From NCBI GenBank assembly GCA_903904855.1, contig CAIVEH010000236.1, positions 1 to 64,000 on the forward strand: DNA of 64,000 nucleotides. The letters are read 5' to 3'. Every line of letters begins with the position of its first letter. Position 1 is the stretch's first letter. The stretch comes from an uncultured Bacteroidota bacterium (GTDB taxonomy: Bacteria > Bacteroidota > Bacteroidia > Chitinophagales > Chitinophagaceae). The translations under genes and the position numbers were made by a program. Below the pieces are notes generated by a model, which worked only from the letters and a program-made list of their open reading frames with translations, did no database searches and was not told the origin of the DNA. Positions 28,191 through 36,921 of this stretch are shown piece after piece.

Positions 28191-28509
28191 AATATTTTAA
28201 ATAATGTTTGCAAAATTACGCAAAAGAAGACACCCCTTTTGCCTTATTATTCATTCCTGGCCTTGTTATATAGTTAAAATTAACGCTCTTTTACTTTTTC
28301 AAAGATAGTTCGTTTGCAGAATGATCATTTTCGTTACAAGTAGTTCCAATTGATTGTCATTCCCGACATTAAATAATTGACTGCCAAAAGTTACCTTTGC
28401 TACAAACATTCAGGAAACAACCTTAATGCGGAATCCGCATTATAGTCTGTTTTACTGAATTACCGGCAAATTTAGATTAAAACAAGTGTATAAATTCTAA
28501 AATCAAACC
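28191..28509. other. Divergent spacer between mlaD and the glycosyltransferase
   Basis: No gene. It holds the -7-like TAATTTTG for mlaD (minus, 28211-28218), a -7-like TACCTTTG for the glycosyltransferase (plus, 28392-28399) and the palindrome at 28424-28442. Confidence 0.5.
28424..28442. promoter_or_regulatory. 19-bp palindrome in the glycosyltransferase leader
   Basis: TAATGCGGA and TCCGCATTA are perfect complements around a single A. It is 25 bases after the -7-like TACCTTTG, inside the likely 5' leader, so it could be a protein-binding site for a dimeric regulator. It is too tight for a normal RNA hairpin. Confidence 0.4.
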
Positions 28510-29391
28510 TTGGTTTCCGTAATAATTATAAATTATAATACCTTTAACCTTACCTGCGATTGCATCGCATCTGTAATTCAGTATACCAAAGAGGTACCCT
28601 ACGAAATAATACTAGTCGATAATGCCTCCCCTAAAGATAACCCCGATGATTTTCTGATCCGGTTCCCGGGCATAAAACTCGTTAAAAGCCCCGATAACGG
28701 CGGCTTTGCCAAAGGAAACAACCTCGGCATACAGCACTCCTCCGGAGATATTATCCTGCTGCTCAACTCCGATACCATCCTCAGCGAAGACAGTATCAGC
28801 AAAGCAGCAATAGCCCTTAACCACGATCCGCAGATGGGCGCCCTTGGGGTAAGGCTCATTTTTCCCGATGGCGTAGTTCAGTCATCCGCACGCAGGTTTC
28901 GTAGCATCCGTAACGAAATCCTCGACCTCCTTCGCCCTTTCCTCATGCTCATGCCCTACCGCAGGCGGGCCGAAATGATGCTTAACCAGTACTTCAAAGG
29001 CGATTTTAATACTTATTGCGACTGGGTAAGTGGCGCATTTATCATGTTCCGTACATCCATACTCAGTCAGCTCGAAGGAAAAAAGCTCGACGAACGGTTT
29101 TTCATGTACAGCGAAGACGAACTGTGGTGTTACCAGTTTATGGAGCTCGGCTACAAAAATTATTATCTCTCCGAAACCCCGGTAATTCACCTGCTGAATG
29201 CCAGCGTAGAACCCGCCAAGCAATTGCGCCTCCTCAAAACCTACATAAAGCACCAGATGATCATCATGGACTATATCCATGGGAAAAACTGGTACTACTA
29301 TATTTTTAAGGCCATATTTACCGCCAAGGAGATGTTCCGCTACTACGTCAAATTATTCCTCGACAAAGTCTTTAACTACAAACTCAGGTAG
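28510..29391 (+). CDS. Family 2 glycosyltransferase
   Basis: A 293-residue GT-A enzyme of the rhamnosyl/galactofuranosyl-transferase-like branch. It begins MVSVIIINYNT with the nucleotide-binding strand, carries the DNAS(P)KDN loop, the metal-binding LLNSD, and the acceptor-side VSGAFIMFRTSIL and FFMYSEDELWCYQFMELGYK blocks. The start is TTG at 28510. The C-terminal tail is basic and amphipathic, for membrane contact. No polysaccharide cluster surrounds it. Confidence 0.9.
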   Translation: MVSVIIINYNTFNLTCDCIASVIQYTKEVPYEIILVDNASPKDNPDDFLIRFPGIKLVKSPDNGGFAKGNNLGIQHSSGDIILLLNSDTILSEDSISKAAIALNHDPQMGALGVRLIFPDGVVQSSARRFRSIRNEILDLLRPFLMLMPYRRRAEMMLNQYFKGDFNTYCDWVSGAFIMFRTSILSQLEGKKLDERFFMYSEDELWCYQFMELGYKNYYLSETPVIHLLNASVEPAKQLRLLKTYIKHQMIIMDYIHGKNWYYYIFKAIFTAKEMFRYYVKLFLDKVFNYKLR

Positions 29392-29566
29392 CCAAACAGA
29401 CTATTTTTCCACTCAATCTGCCCAATTATTTTAGTGCTTAAAAAGCTTTTGGGGTCCCAAAATCTTGCGTCTAAACCCCTACAAGGACATTTAAAAAATC
29501 AACAATAGAGACTTAGTAGTAAGAGTAGGAATGCGGTAATTTTTAGCCATCATTCCTTATAACAAA

Positions 29567-29593
29567 GCAGGCCGGGAATTTATCCCAGCCTGC
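29567..29593 (-). terminator. Terminator of the DNase II-like gene
   Basis: An 11-bp stem (29567-29577 and 29583-29593, one G-T pair) with a five-base loop, GCAGGCCGGGA on one arm. It is 26 bases after the stop codon of the DNase II gene and is followed by a T-containing stretch on the minus strand. Confidence 0.75.
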
Positions 29594-29619
29594 CCGATTT
29601 AATATTTGCTATTTATTGC

Positions 29620-30900
29620 TTACTTTTTCTTTGGCGCCGCCTTCTTCGGGGCTGCTGCCTTTTTCGGGGCTGTTGCTTTTTCAGGAGCCGCTGCTTTTTT
29701 TGGCGCTACTGCCTTTTTCGGGGCTGCTTTCTTAGGAGCCGCTTTAGCCGGAGCAGCCTTTTTTGATACAGCTTTTTTAGGTGCAGCAGTAACAGCAGCT
29801 TTTGGCGGCGCCTCATTATGCCGGTGATGTGTTTTGGCTATCACATCATGGGCTTCGTCTCTCGAATGTCCGGGAGGAGCCAATACCAGCCCTGCTTTTG
29901 AGAGGCCCTGCCACAGTATTTTGTTCTGGAAGGCTATTGTGCCACCACCGCGTTTTCTTTGCGAAATCATACGGTTTATATCGCCGATACATACATACTG
30001 CTCATGGATTGTGACACCCCATTTGGCATGGTCATGAGTCTCAGGCCAGGCCCAGTGAGCGCCCATAAACCCAAGGTTCACATACTTGATGTCGAAGGTT
30101 TTGTGTATACCGTCGCTGTCGGCCATAGGAGGTATCGGGCCACGTATCCAGGTTTCGTCATCCATGTCGTCTTTCAGGGTTGGCCCTACCAGGTCGTTCC
30201 AGAAATCTTTATTCCATTCTTTGTTCTTAGCAATAACACTGAATGGCATATTGCCAATAGTTTTCAAGTTGATGGTATCACCATCTCCCTGGGGTTTAGG
30301 ATCCAATGGTTGCGTGAGCAGGTAGAGCGGATCAGTTAATGGCAGGTCGGCGGGTGTATGAGAATAGTATACCTGCGGCTCCTGGTGATGCAGCATCTGT
30401 TCTGCAATCTTTGAGGCAGTGGCGAGGTCGAGCGAAAGGCACAAATAAGTCTGGCCGTACTTAGGTGTAGGATCTTCGGCTGCGCCCGGATCAATAAATT
30501 TCGGCCAAGAATGCAACAACCAGTAGGCGGTCTTGGAATCGGTATCATACGCAATCACTCCTTTAGTGTGACCTTTTGAGCCATCGTCCTTGCGGTTGGT
30601 ACTTTCGGGCATTTCATCGTTGTAAAGTATCCAGCCTGTTGACTTTGGCGGATTCTTAAAATTTTTGAACACCGATTCGAGTGTTTCATTAAGGGCCCCT
30701 TTACCGCTGTTAATAACAAACGGCGATTTGGTTACGTTCCTGTTCCTGGGATCAGGATCGCCATCAATTTTCGAGTCATAATAAACGTATTCGTAGCCTG
30801 TGGCTGCGTCGTTTCCCGCTCCTTTACCGAGCTGGGGTACTTTGTACATGAACCACCAGTCAACTGGTTGGCCACTTTCGTTTAGAGCTGATATCTTCAT
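29620..30900 (-). CDS. DNase II-like nuclease with a histone H1-like Lys/Ala/Pro tail
   Basis: A 426-residue protein. Residues 5-335 match the deoxyribonuclease II family (ALNESGQPVDWWFMYKVP, GYEYVYYD, GWILYNDE). Both catalytic H-x-K motifs are present, H111-T-K113 in GHTKGVIAYD and H291-A-K293 in DHAKWGV, together with YWLLHSWPKF, TYLCLSLDL and CIGDINRMISQRKRGGGTIAF. DNase II cuts double-stranded DNA without metal. The eukaryotic enzyme is lysosomal, but here no signal peptide is seen and an in-frame stop lies just upstream of the ATG. From about 365 the protein turns into PKKAA/AAPKK repeats like the H1-like protein at 10458-10718. It is monocistronic; a -7-like TACTTTG is at 30917-30923 on the minus strand. 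Secretion by another route is possible. Confidence 0.9.
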   Translation of the reverse strand: MKISALNESGQPVDWWFMYKVPQLGKGAGNDAATGYEYVYYDSKIDGDPDPRNRNVTKSPFVINSGKGALNETLESVFKNFKNPPKSTGWILYNDEMPESTNRKDDGSKGHTKGVIAYDTDSKTAYWLLHSWPKFIDPGAAEDPTPKYGQTYLCLSLDLATASKIAEQMLHHQEPQVYYSHTPADLPLTDPLYLLTQPLDPKPQGDGDTINLKTIGNMPFSVIAKNKEWNKDFWNDLVGPTLKDDMDDETWIRGPIPPMADSDGIHKTFDIKYVNLGFMGAHWAWPETHDHAKWGVTIHEQYVCIGDINRMISQRKRGGGTIAFQNKILWQGLSKAGLVLAPPGHSRDEAHDVIAKTHHRHNEAPPKAAVTAAPKKAVSKKAAPAKAAPKKAAPKKAVAPKKAAAPEKATAPKKAAAPKKAAPKKK

Positions 30901-31106
30901 GAAAATAAATTTTTGGCAAAGTACTCAATTATTTCAATTTTCATACTTTATACTGAAGTGTTTAACAACTTTTTTTTAAGCAGTTTTAAAGAATGCTACA
31001 GGCAACAGAAATAAACCCAGTGAATGTAAAAATCAGGTAGTATAAAAGCCAATCACTGAAAGAAATGAAAAGGATATTATGTTGCAAAAATCAGGTGATG
31101 ATTAAT

Positions 31107-33143
31107 TCAGGCAATCTGCACTTTCTGGTTCCGCGCCAGCAGATAGGTTTCTCCTGCCAGCATTATCAGGGCCAGGATCACACATACCTTCCAGAGCGGA
31201 AAGGGCTCATCACTGTCGGAAATGTGGCCGGTATCACTGATATTCAGCCATTTGATATTGTCGCCTTTCCAGTCTTTTTTAAGTACACTTATATCCCTGA
31301 AATCCATCACCGATTCGCGCTTGTCCTGATTAAGTGCTATCCGGGTACTGTCACCGCCCGGCGAGCTGAGTGAATAAAAACCCGGTTGCTGAATTGCCTG
31401 GTCGGCAAACACATCAAGTCCTGCGCCATTGGGGCGTTGCGGAGGAATAATATCCACTCCCCTCGCATAAATGTGCACTGTATTCCGCTCAGTTACATTG
31501 GCCATAGGCAGGTATACTGCCTGCTGTGCGCCGGCGGTTATGGCATATATACTGCTTCCCCCGCTCTGCATGGCCATCTCATAAAGAAAGGGCGTAAAAA
31601 AGTAACTGCCGGGGAAATTACCCGATTGAAGGTCGGCCGAAGTAGCACAGATATAAAGTTGCCCCCTCGATGGGGTATACCTTGCCAGCAAGGGATCGCC
31701 ATTTCTGAAACTCAGTACCGACTGCTGATTGGCGCTCAAACCGGCATGAATATTGTAATGCCAGTTGGCCACAGGCAATTGTACATTGTCGGGAATCTTT
31801 TCAAAGAGATCCTTTACAAGAGCGCTGCCTTGCTGCAACGAACTGGCGGTTTGCACCGCAGTATCTATTGCATCAATGCGAATATCACCAACTGATTTAA
31901 GGCCATCGTTTAATGCCTGTATATTGCCGGTTCTGCCAGGGAAAATACAGATGCTCTGGCCCTGCTGAAGGGCTTCATTGAGTGTTTTGCCGAGGGCATC
32001 ATCTAAATGAGTTATGCCATTCAGAATTACCAGATTGTACTGTTTCCATGCCTGGTAACTGGCAGGCGAAGAACTAATATCCACCGGGTTCAGCCTGAAC
32101 CCATTATAAGCCCTGAAAGCAGCCTGTATATATGGGTTGGGCTGACCTTCGTTCAATACCAGTACAGACAGCGATGGTGAGCTACGGGCTGTTATCCTGA
32201 AGGTATCATCGAAACGCATACCTGCATCATTAACAGTAAGTTCAATATTCTGCCACTCGGCATTATTTACCTGAAAACTGAGCGTATCACTACGTTCATT
32301 CTTTTCAGTGAAACTGAGTGAAGCGGCGCTTTTCACCTGGCCATTTATGGCAAGGTTCAGCACAGGGTTGTCTTTTGGCACCTTACCGGCCATGTGAGTG
32401 CGCACTACCAGCGCATTGCCTTTGCCGGTCTGCAAAACAGGTGTGGTAAGAAAAGCTGTATCGATATAAATATCGGCGGCCTCATCAGTTTGCACAGGCA
32501 GCCCTGAAAAGGTTATGTTCTTAAGAAGCGCTTTATCAGGTATTACCGGAAAAGCGTTTAGCTGGAAATCGGAATAGTAGTACAAATCAGCTTCGCCCGC
32601 GCCTTCGTTCTGCAGAATGCTCTGGGTGGTTTGGAGTACCTGGTTCACAGTTCGCAGCGAAGAACTTACATCGGTATTATTAATCTCCCTGATTACTTTA
32701 TCTGCAGGTTCTGCCCTGAAACTGGCGGGAATATCATTGGTAAGAAATACAAACCTGCTGCCCGGCACCGAATGTAATACCTGTTTGCGTGCGGCTTCCC
32801 TGGCAATATCCAACACACTCCTGGCGCCTTTCTTGGCGCTCATGCTATAGCTGTTGTCCAGATAAATAACCTGTATCTTATTTCCGGCAGTTTTCGTGTT
32901 TGCCTTATTGAAGAAGGGCTGGGCAAAAGCAAGTATCAGGGTTGCAAGAAACAGCAGGCGCATAGCCAGCAGCCATTTGTAACGCACCTGACTTTGTTTG
33001 CGGCTGTTGAGTTGTATATTCTTCAAAAACCGGGTGTGCGGAAACAATACAACCTTATACTTTCGCAGGTTGAATAAGTGTATAATTACCGGTATAGCCA
33101 GCGCCAGACCCGCAACCAGAAAAAGAGGATATAGAAAACTCAC
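31107..33143 (-). CDS. BatA-domain (aerotolerance-type) membrane protein with von Willebrand A-like region
   Basis: The N-terminus MSFLYPLFLVAGLALAIPVI followed by a second span (LLAMRLLFLATLILAFA) is the double-transmembrane BatA domain. A VWA-like region follows with an incomplete metal site, LDNSYSMS (D-x-S-x-S), and a long periplasmic beta-rich part ends in a last membrane span (VCVILALIMLAGETYLLA). I choose the GTG at 33143 because family members begin with M-FLYPLF; the frame is open to a TTG at 33212, but this overlaps the dead toxin gene. The protein has 678 residues. Its function in Bacteroidota is unknown; BatA-family operons have been linked to oxygen tolerance. Confidence 0.82.
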   Translation of the reverse strand: MSFLYPLFLVAGLALAIPVIIHLFNLRKYKVVLFPHTRFLKNIQLNSRKQSQVRYKWLLAMRLLFLATLILAFAQPFFNKANTKTAGNKIQVIYLDNSYSMSAKKGARSVLDIAREAARKQVLHSVPGSRFVFLTNDIPASFRAEPADKVIREINNTDVSSSLRTVNQVLQTTQSILQNEGAGEADLYYYSDFQLNAFPVIPDKALLKNITFSGLPVQTDEAADIYIDTAFLTTPVLQTGKGNALVVRTHMAGKVPKDNPVLNLAINGQVKSAASLSFTEKNERSDTLSFQVNNAEWQNIELTVNDAGMRFDDTFRITARSSPSLSVLVLNEGQPNPYIQAAFRAYNGFRLNPVDISSSPASYQAWKQYNLVILNGITHLDDALGKTLNEALQQGQSICIFPGRTGNIQALNDGLKSVGDIRIDAIDTAVQTASSLQQGSALVKDLFEKIPDNVQLPVANWHYNIHAGLSANQQSVLSFRNGDPLLARYTPSRGQLYICATSADLQSGNFPGSYFFTPFLYEMAMQSGGSSIYAITAGAQQAVYLPMANVTERNTVHIYARGVDIIPPQRPNGAGLDVFADQAIQQPGFYSLSSPGGDSTRIALNQDKRESVMDFRDISVLKKDWKGDNIKWLNISDTGHISDSDEPFPLWKVCVILALIMLAGETYLLARNQKVQIA

Positions 33144-33204
33144 CGGACAAATATAGGTGAATGGCTGTAAAAGCGGGGGTATTTTAACGTTTTCAATAGT
33201 TGGA

Positions 33205-33498
33205 TCAATCAATAAACCATTTCTCTGCGGTTAGTATTATATTGGTGATAACAATAGTATATGATAATTTATCCAGGTTGAAATGAATATTAAATGAAAA
33301 ATTATTCGGATGGATTAAGCATATATTTCTCTATCTTATTGCATATGCTTCAGGATTATTCATAAGTCGGATTATAGCTTCATTTATTGAAGCAGCAAAT
33401 TTTTTCTCTAGTTCGTTTTACTGGTATTTATACCATGCTTTTGCAGCTTTTACGTTCTATGCAACTACTTTAAGATAAATGATCTTGTAAGTTGGCAT
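33205..33498 (-). pseudogene. Decayed ParE/RelE-type toxin gene
   Basis: From an ATG at 33496-33498 the minus strand reads MPTYKIIYLKVVA, stop, NVKAAKAWYKYQ, stop, NELEKKFAASINEAI, IRLMNNPEAYAIR, stop, RNI, HPNNFSFNIHFNLDK, SYTIVITNIIL. Without the three stops (TAG, TAA, TAG) this is a full-length toxin of the RelE/ParE superfamily as found in Bacteroidota (AWYKEQ-, NP--YA-RYRN, HP-FPYNIHF, VVITAI). The ATG overlaps the antitoxin TAA. The toxin is dead. Confidence 0.85.
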
Positions 33499-33726
33499 TA
33501 ATCATCAACTTTATCCAATTCAGCTAATAACTCTTCAATTGGAATAACCTTTTGGGATAGTCAGATATTTCCAGTAAATTTTTGTCAATAATATTTTTTC
33601 CCATTGAGGTAATTCTCCATCTATATTATCAACTTCAGGGTACTTATTTCTACTGATATTCCACTCCTCAATCTGAATGATTACCGCAGTTGTTTGTCCG
33701 GAATTATCTGATACATAGTGGAGCAT
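33498..33726 (-). pseudogene. Decayed antitoxin gene of the same module
   Basis: ATG at 33726 starts MLHYVSDNSGQTTAVIIQI and then EEWNISRNKYPEVDN and LPQWEK, the N-terminal part of the Bacteroidota antitoxin family that partners ParE-like toxins. After the A-run at 33597-33602 the reading frame breaks, a second frame gives NIIDKNLLEISDYPK, and a third frame gives IPIEELLAELDKVDD then TAA at 33498-33500. Two frameshifts have therefore disrupted it. The TAATG overlap with the toxin start is intact. Confidence 0.82.
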
Positions 33727-33826
33727 GATAGCAATTTTAAGGAAAAATCTAATAAGGCTAAAAGTTCTCCAAGGCCAATTGTACCTGATTTTGGTTAGTA
33801 AATGTTTCAAACGGCCTATAAATCAT

Positions 33827-33834
33827 TACTTTTG
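33827..33834 (+). promoter_or_regulatory. Putative -7 element TACTTTTG
   Basis: It matches TAnnTTTG, 18 bases before the B12-binding protein's ATG. The -33 position has only a partial match. Confidence 0.4.
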
Positions 33835-33851
33835 CCTCCCAATACAGGTAA

Positions 33852-34277
33852 ATGAATATAAATAAACAAAGACCTATAAGAGTATTGGTAGCCAAGGTTG
33901 GCCTCGACGGACATGACAGGGGCGCTAAAGTTGTGGCTACTTCGCTCAGGGATGCAGGTATGGAAGTAATATATACCGGCCTGCGGCAGACACCTGAAAT
34001 GGTTGTGAATACTGCCTTACAGGAAGATGTGGATGCAATAGGTATCAGCATCCTCAGTGGTGCGCATATGACTTTGTTCCCTAAAGTGCTTCAGTTAATG
34101 AAGGAAAAAGGCCTTGAAAATGTATTGCTTACCGGTGGTGGTATAATACCTGAAGAAGATATGGAGCAATTGCATTCTATTGGTGTTGGACGGTTGTTTG
34201 CACCCAGTGCTCCGACAGCGGGTATTGCAGATTACATCAGCTCATGGGTTAAGGAGCACAGAAGTGAACTGCTGTGA
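33852..34277 (+). CDS. Cobalamin-binding domain protein (methylmalonyl-CoA mutase small C-terminal type)
   Basis: 141 residues forming a single B12-binding Rossmann domain. The cobalamin signature is D19-G-H21-D-R-G24, with H21 as the lower axial ligand, followed by SILSGAH and TGGGI. It resembles the separate small subunit of (iso)butyryl- and methylmalonyl-CoA mutases. The catalytic large subunit is not in the window. It precedes enoyl-CoA hydratase by 64 bases on the same strand, which fits a fatty-acid or branched-chain acid pathway. The cobalamin adenosyltransferase at 36217-36774 would supply its cofactor. Confidence 0.9.
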   Translation: MNINKQRPIRVLVAKVGLDGHDRGAKVVATSLRDAGMEVIYTGLRQTPEMVVNTALQEDVDAIGISILSGAHMTLFPKVLQLMKEKGLENVLLTGGGIIPEEDMEQLHSIGVGRLFAPSAPTAGIADYISSWVKEHRSELL

Positions 34278-34341
34278 GACAGATGGCAATTGATAATTAG
34301 AAAATTGAATTGAATCAAAACAAATAATAAATTTCACAAAA

Positions 34342-35121
34342 ATGTACAAAACATTACTTACAGAGCTGGAGAAAGGCACATTGGTTATAACAGTGAACAG
34401 GCCTGACAAAATGAATGCTTTAAACAAAGATGTTATTGAAGAACTTGGCATTGTATTGGATGAAGTATATAACAACGATGAAATAAAATCGGCCATTATC
34501 ACCGGTGCAGGCGAGAAAGCTTTTGTGGCAGGCGCCGACATCAGTGAGTTTATTTCTCTTGATGCAGCAGGTGGATCTGGCCTTGCCAAAAAAGGACAGG
34601 TTAATGTATTTGATAAAATAGAAAATTGCCCAAAGCCGGTAGTAGCTGCTGTTAATGGTTTTTCATTAGGTGGGGGTTGCGAGTTGGCGATGGCCTGCCA
34701 TTTCAGGGTAGCCTCAGCGAATGCAAAATTCGGTCAACCAGAAGTGAATCTTGGACTGATTCCAGGTTATGGTGGCACACAGCGCCTTACACGCCTCATA
34801 GGCAAAGGGAAAGCAATGGAAATGATCATGACGGCTGATATGGTGGGCGCTGAAGATGCGAAAGCGCTCGGGCTTGTAAATCATGTATTTGCGTCGGAAG
34901 AACTTCTGGCAAAAACAAAAGAAATATTGCAAAAAATACAATTAAAAGCTCCTGTTGCAGTGGCACATGTTATTGCCTGCATTAATGATTCAGCAAATGG
35001 TGATCATCATGGATTTGAGCATGAAATTGAGCGTTTTGGGGCTTGTTTTACTACAGATGACATGAAAGAAGGGGTTAATGCGTTTCTGGAAAAAAGAAAA
35101 CCTGTGTTTAAAGGAAAATAA
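34342..35121 (+). CDS. Enoyl-CoA hydratase/isomerase family protein
   Basis: 259 residues of the crotonase fold. The oxyanion-hole blocks ITGAGEKAFVAGADISEF and VNGFSLGGGCELAMACHFRVAS are present, then FGQPEVNLGLIPGYGGTQRL, with Glu residues at both usual hydratase positions. It hydrates trans-2-enoyl-CoA in beta-oxidation or related pathways. It shares the direction of the B12-binding gene and OM protein on either side. Confidence 0.93.
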   Translation: MYKTLLTELEKGTLVITVNRPDKMNALNKDVIEELGIVLDEVYNNDEIKSAIITGAGEKAFVAGADISEFISLDAAGGSGLAKKGQVNVFDKIENCPKPVVAAVNGFSLGGGCELAMACHFRVASANAKFGQPEVNLGLIPGYGGTQRLTRLIGKGKAMEMIMTADMVGAEDAKALGLVNHVFASEELLAKTKEILQKIQLKAPVAVAHVIACINDSANGDHHGFEHEIERFGACFTTDDMKEGVNAFLEKRKPVFKGK

Positions 35122-35152
35122 TTTATAACTTCAACCTCAAATTTTTCCGTAC

Positions 35153-36103
35153 ATGCAGGCCAGAGTTATCAGAAACTTAGTGGCGCTTTCATTTTGTATG
35201 GCTACAGCCTATGCAACCAGCGCCCAAGATGCACACAGACTTTATGTTGAACCAGACGGTTGGGCTATTGGTATGAACATAGGCTTAAGTGACCTGTGGG
35301 GTAATATAGGCACCGCTTCTCCGATTGAACATTACAGCAACAGCAAGTACTTTGATAAGATTACCATGATGGGTGGTTTGTTTGGCCGGTATAATGTGCA
35401 CCCTGGGTTTGGACTACGCGGACAGCTCAATTATGGATCTTTATATGCAACAGATAAATGGAACTATGACCTCGCCAAGAAAGCAAGTACTCAGGGCGAG
35501 GATGCTTACCAGCGATATGCCCGCGCTCAAAACGTAAAAGATGTTATGTTTGAAGGAACCTTACTGATGGAGCTTACTCCCCGCAGATTGAATCCTGAAG
35601 GCAAAAAAGCATTTAAACGCGGACAGCCATTCATAGGCCTTGGTATATCATATTTTCACTTTACTCCTTACAGTACTATAGCCGCAAGCCAGACATGGGT
35701 AAAAACCTATGATCTTCACCTTGAAGGGCAGGGATTCGGTCCAACATATCCTAAACAATATTCGTTATGGGCGCCTGCAATACCAATGGTAATCGGTTAC
35801 AGGTGGGATTTGGGCCAGCATCTGAATCTTGGTATTGAATATATGTTCAGGTATACCTTTTTGAAATACCTTGATGGTGTTAGTGGTAAGTACATTGACC
35901 CCACAGCATTTGCAGCACATCTGACTCCCGCGCAAGCAAAAACTGCAGCAGAGGTAGCAGATAAAGGTTACTGGTATGGTCTTGAGCCTCAAAATGCAGC
36001 TGGCAACATGAGAGGTAATTCGGCATTTACTGATAAGTATTCTACTATTTCAATTACCATTTATTTCAAAGTAGCTACCCGCACAGCAAAGTGGTGGCAT
36101 TAA
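35153..36103 (+). CDS. Outer-membrane beta-barrel protein of unknown function
   Basis: 316 residues with signal peptide MQARVIRNLVALSFCMATAYATSAQ and alternating strands (GWAIGMNIGLSDLWGN, GGLFGRYNVHPGFGLRGQLNYG, FIGLGISYFHFTPY, LNLGIEYMFRYTF) ending ISITIYFKVATRTAKWWH. It is an eight- to ten-strand barrel of the kind seen next to gliding or adhesin genes, with a short helical insert (AAHLTPAQAKTAAEVADK). The gene follows enoyl-CoA hydratase by 31 bases. No known family is assigned. Confidence 0.75.
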   Translation: MQARVIRNLVALSFCMATAYATSAQDAHRLYVEPDGWAIGMNIGLSDLWGNIGTASPIEHYSNSKYFDKITMMGGLFGRYNVHPGFGLRGQLNYGSLYATDKWNYDLAKKASTQGEDAYQRYARAQNVKDVMFEGTLLMELTPRRLNPEGKKAFKRGQPFIGLGISYFHFTPYSTIAASQTWVKTYDLHLEGQGFGPTYPKQYSLWAPAIPMVIGYRWDLGQHLNLGIEYMFRYTFLKYLDGVSGKYIDPTAFAAHLTPAQAKTAAEVADKGYWYGLEPQNAAGNMRGNSAFTDKYSTISITIYFKVATRTAKWWH

Positions 36104-36178
36104 TTGATTAATGGCTGAATTACTGAATGGCTCAATTTCTTAATTGCCGGAATTATTCTGTTTTACCATTAATTAAGC

Positions 36179-36206
36179 AATTGAGTAATTATGTAATTGA
36201 GTAATT
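36179..36206. repeat. Tandem 12-bp direct repeat
   Basis: AATTGAGTAATT occurs at 36179-36190 and again at 36195-36206. Related words (AATTACTGAATGG, CTCAATTTCTTAATT) fill the whole 36104-36206 spacer, giving a small low-complexity intergenic repeat cluster. Confidence 0.5.
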
Positions 36207-36216
36207 CCCAAAAGTA

Positions 36217-36774
36217 TTACAACCTTGCCCTCCAGGGAATTTCAGATGCGTTATTCAGGTGAGAGATATAACGGGAAAGCACAAAAAGATAATCTGATAA
36301 CCGGTTAAGGTATTGAATTATCAGTGGCGGTATAAATTCGTCTTGTTCCTGCATACCCACTGTTATTCTTTCAGCACGGCGGCATACACAGCGGGCCACA
36401 TGGCAGGTGGATGATGCAAGGTTGCCACCAGTAAGTATAAACGAGCGCATTTCGGGCAGCACTGCATTCATTTCATCAATCTGCTCTTCCAGCCAGGTAA
36501 CATCGCTCTCATGCAGGTCGGGTAGCTTTATATTTACTTCTTTATCAGGGTTGGTAGCCAGAGCTGAACCAATGGTAAATAACCTGTCCTGTATTTCTCG
36601 TATTGATTCCGATATCTTTTCATTGGCACACAGATCGTTCACCATTCCAAGATAAGAATTGAGCTCATCTACTGTGCCGTAGCTTTCAATGCGGATATGA
36701 CTTTTAGGCACCCGCACACCACCTATCAGACTGGTACCACCCTTATCACCTGTTTTTGTGTATATCTTAAACAT
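36217..36774 (-). CDS. pduO: ATP:cob(I)alamin adenosyltransferase, PduO type
   Basis: Adds the adenosyl group to cobalamin to make coenzyme B12. The 185 residues begin MFKIYTKTGDKGGTSLIGG and contain RIESYGTVDELNSYLG, LASSTCHVARCVCRRAER and NRLSDYLFVLSRY, diagnostic of the trimeric PduO-type transferase. It probably serves the B12-dependent mutase indicated by the B12-binding protein at 33852. It converges with the OM protein gene at its left. Confidence 0.95.
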   Translation of the reverse strand: MFKIYTKTGDKGGTSLIGGVRVPKSHIRIESYGTVDELNSYLGMVNDLCANEKISESIREIQDRLFTIGSALATNPDKEVNIKLPDLHESDVTWLEEQIDEMNAVLPEMRSFILTGGNLASSTCHVARCVCRRAERITVGMQEQDEFIPPLIIQYLNRLSDYLFVLSRYISHLNNASEIPWRARL

Positions 36775-36921
36775 AAACTACAAAGCCCTGAATGGGCTTC
36801 CCTTTTTTATCTGAAAATTTCCTTTTCCTGAATATTATTGCTATGTTTTATTGGATGAGTTCGGGATTTTCCTTCACCGTTACTATTGACACAGTTTATA
36901 CCGATTTTGGCAATACTTTTG

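Noticed and set aside
33148-33155. TATATTTG on the minus strand as promoter of the BatA-like gene
   Set aside because: It is only five bases from the preferred GTG start and lacks a -33 match, so a working promoter here would give no leader.
36783-36800. Small hairpin AAGCCC-GGGCTT before the adenosyltransferase
   Set aside because: A six-bp stem without a T-run in the needed direction; too weak to call a terminator, and no cobalamin riboswitch structure is visible.
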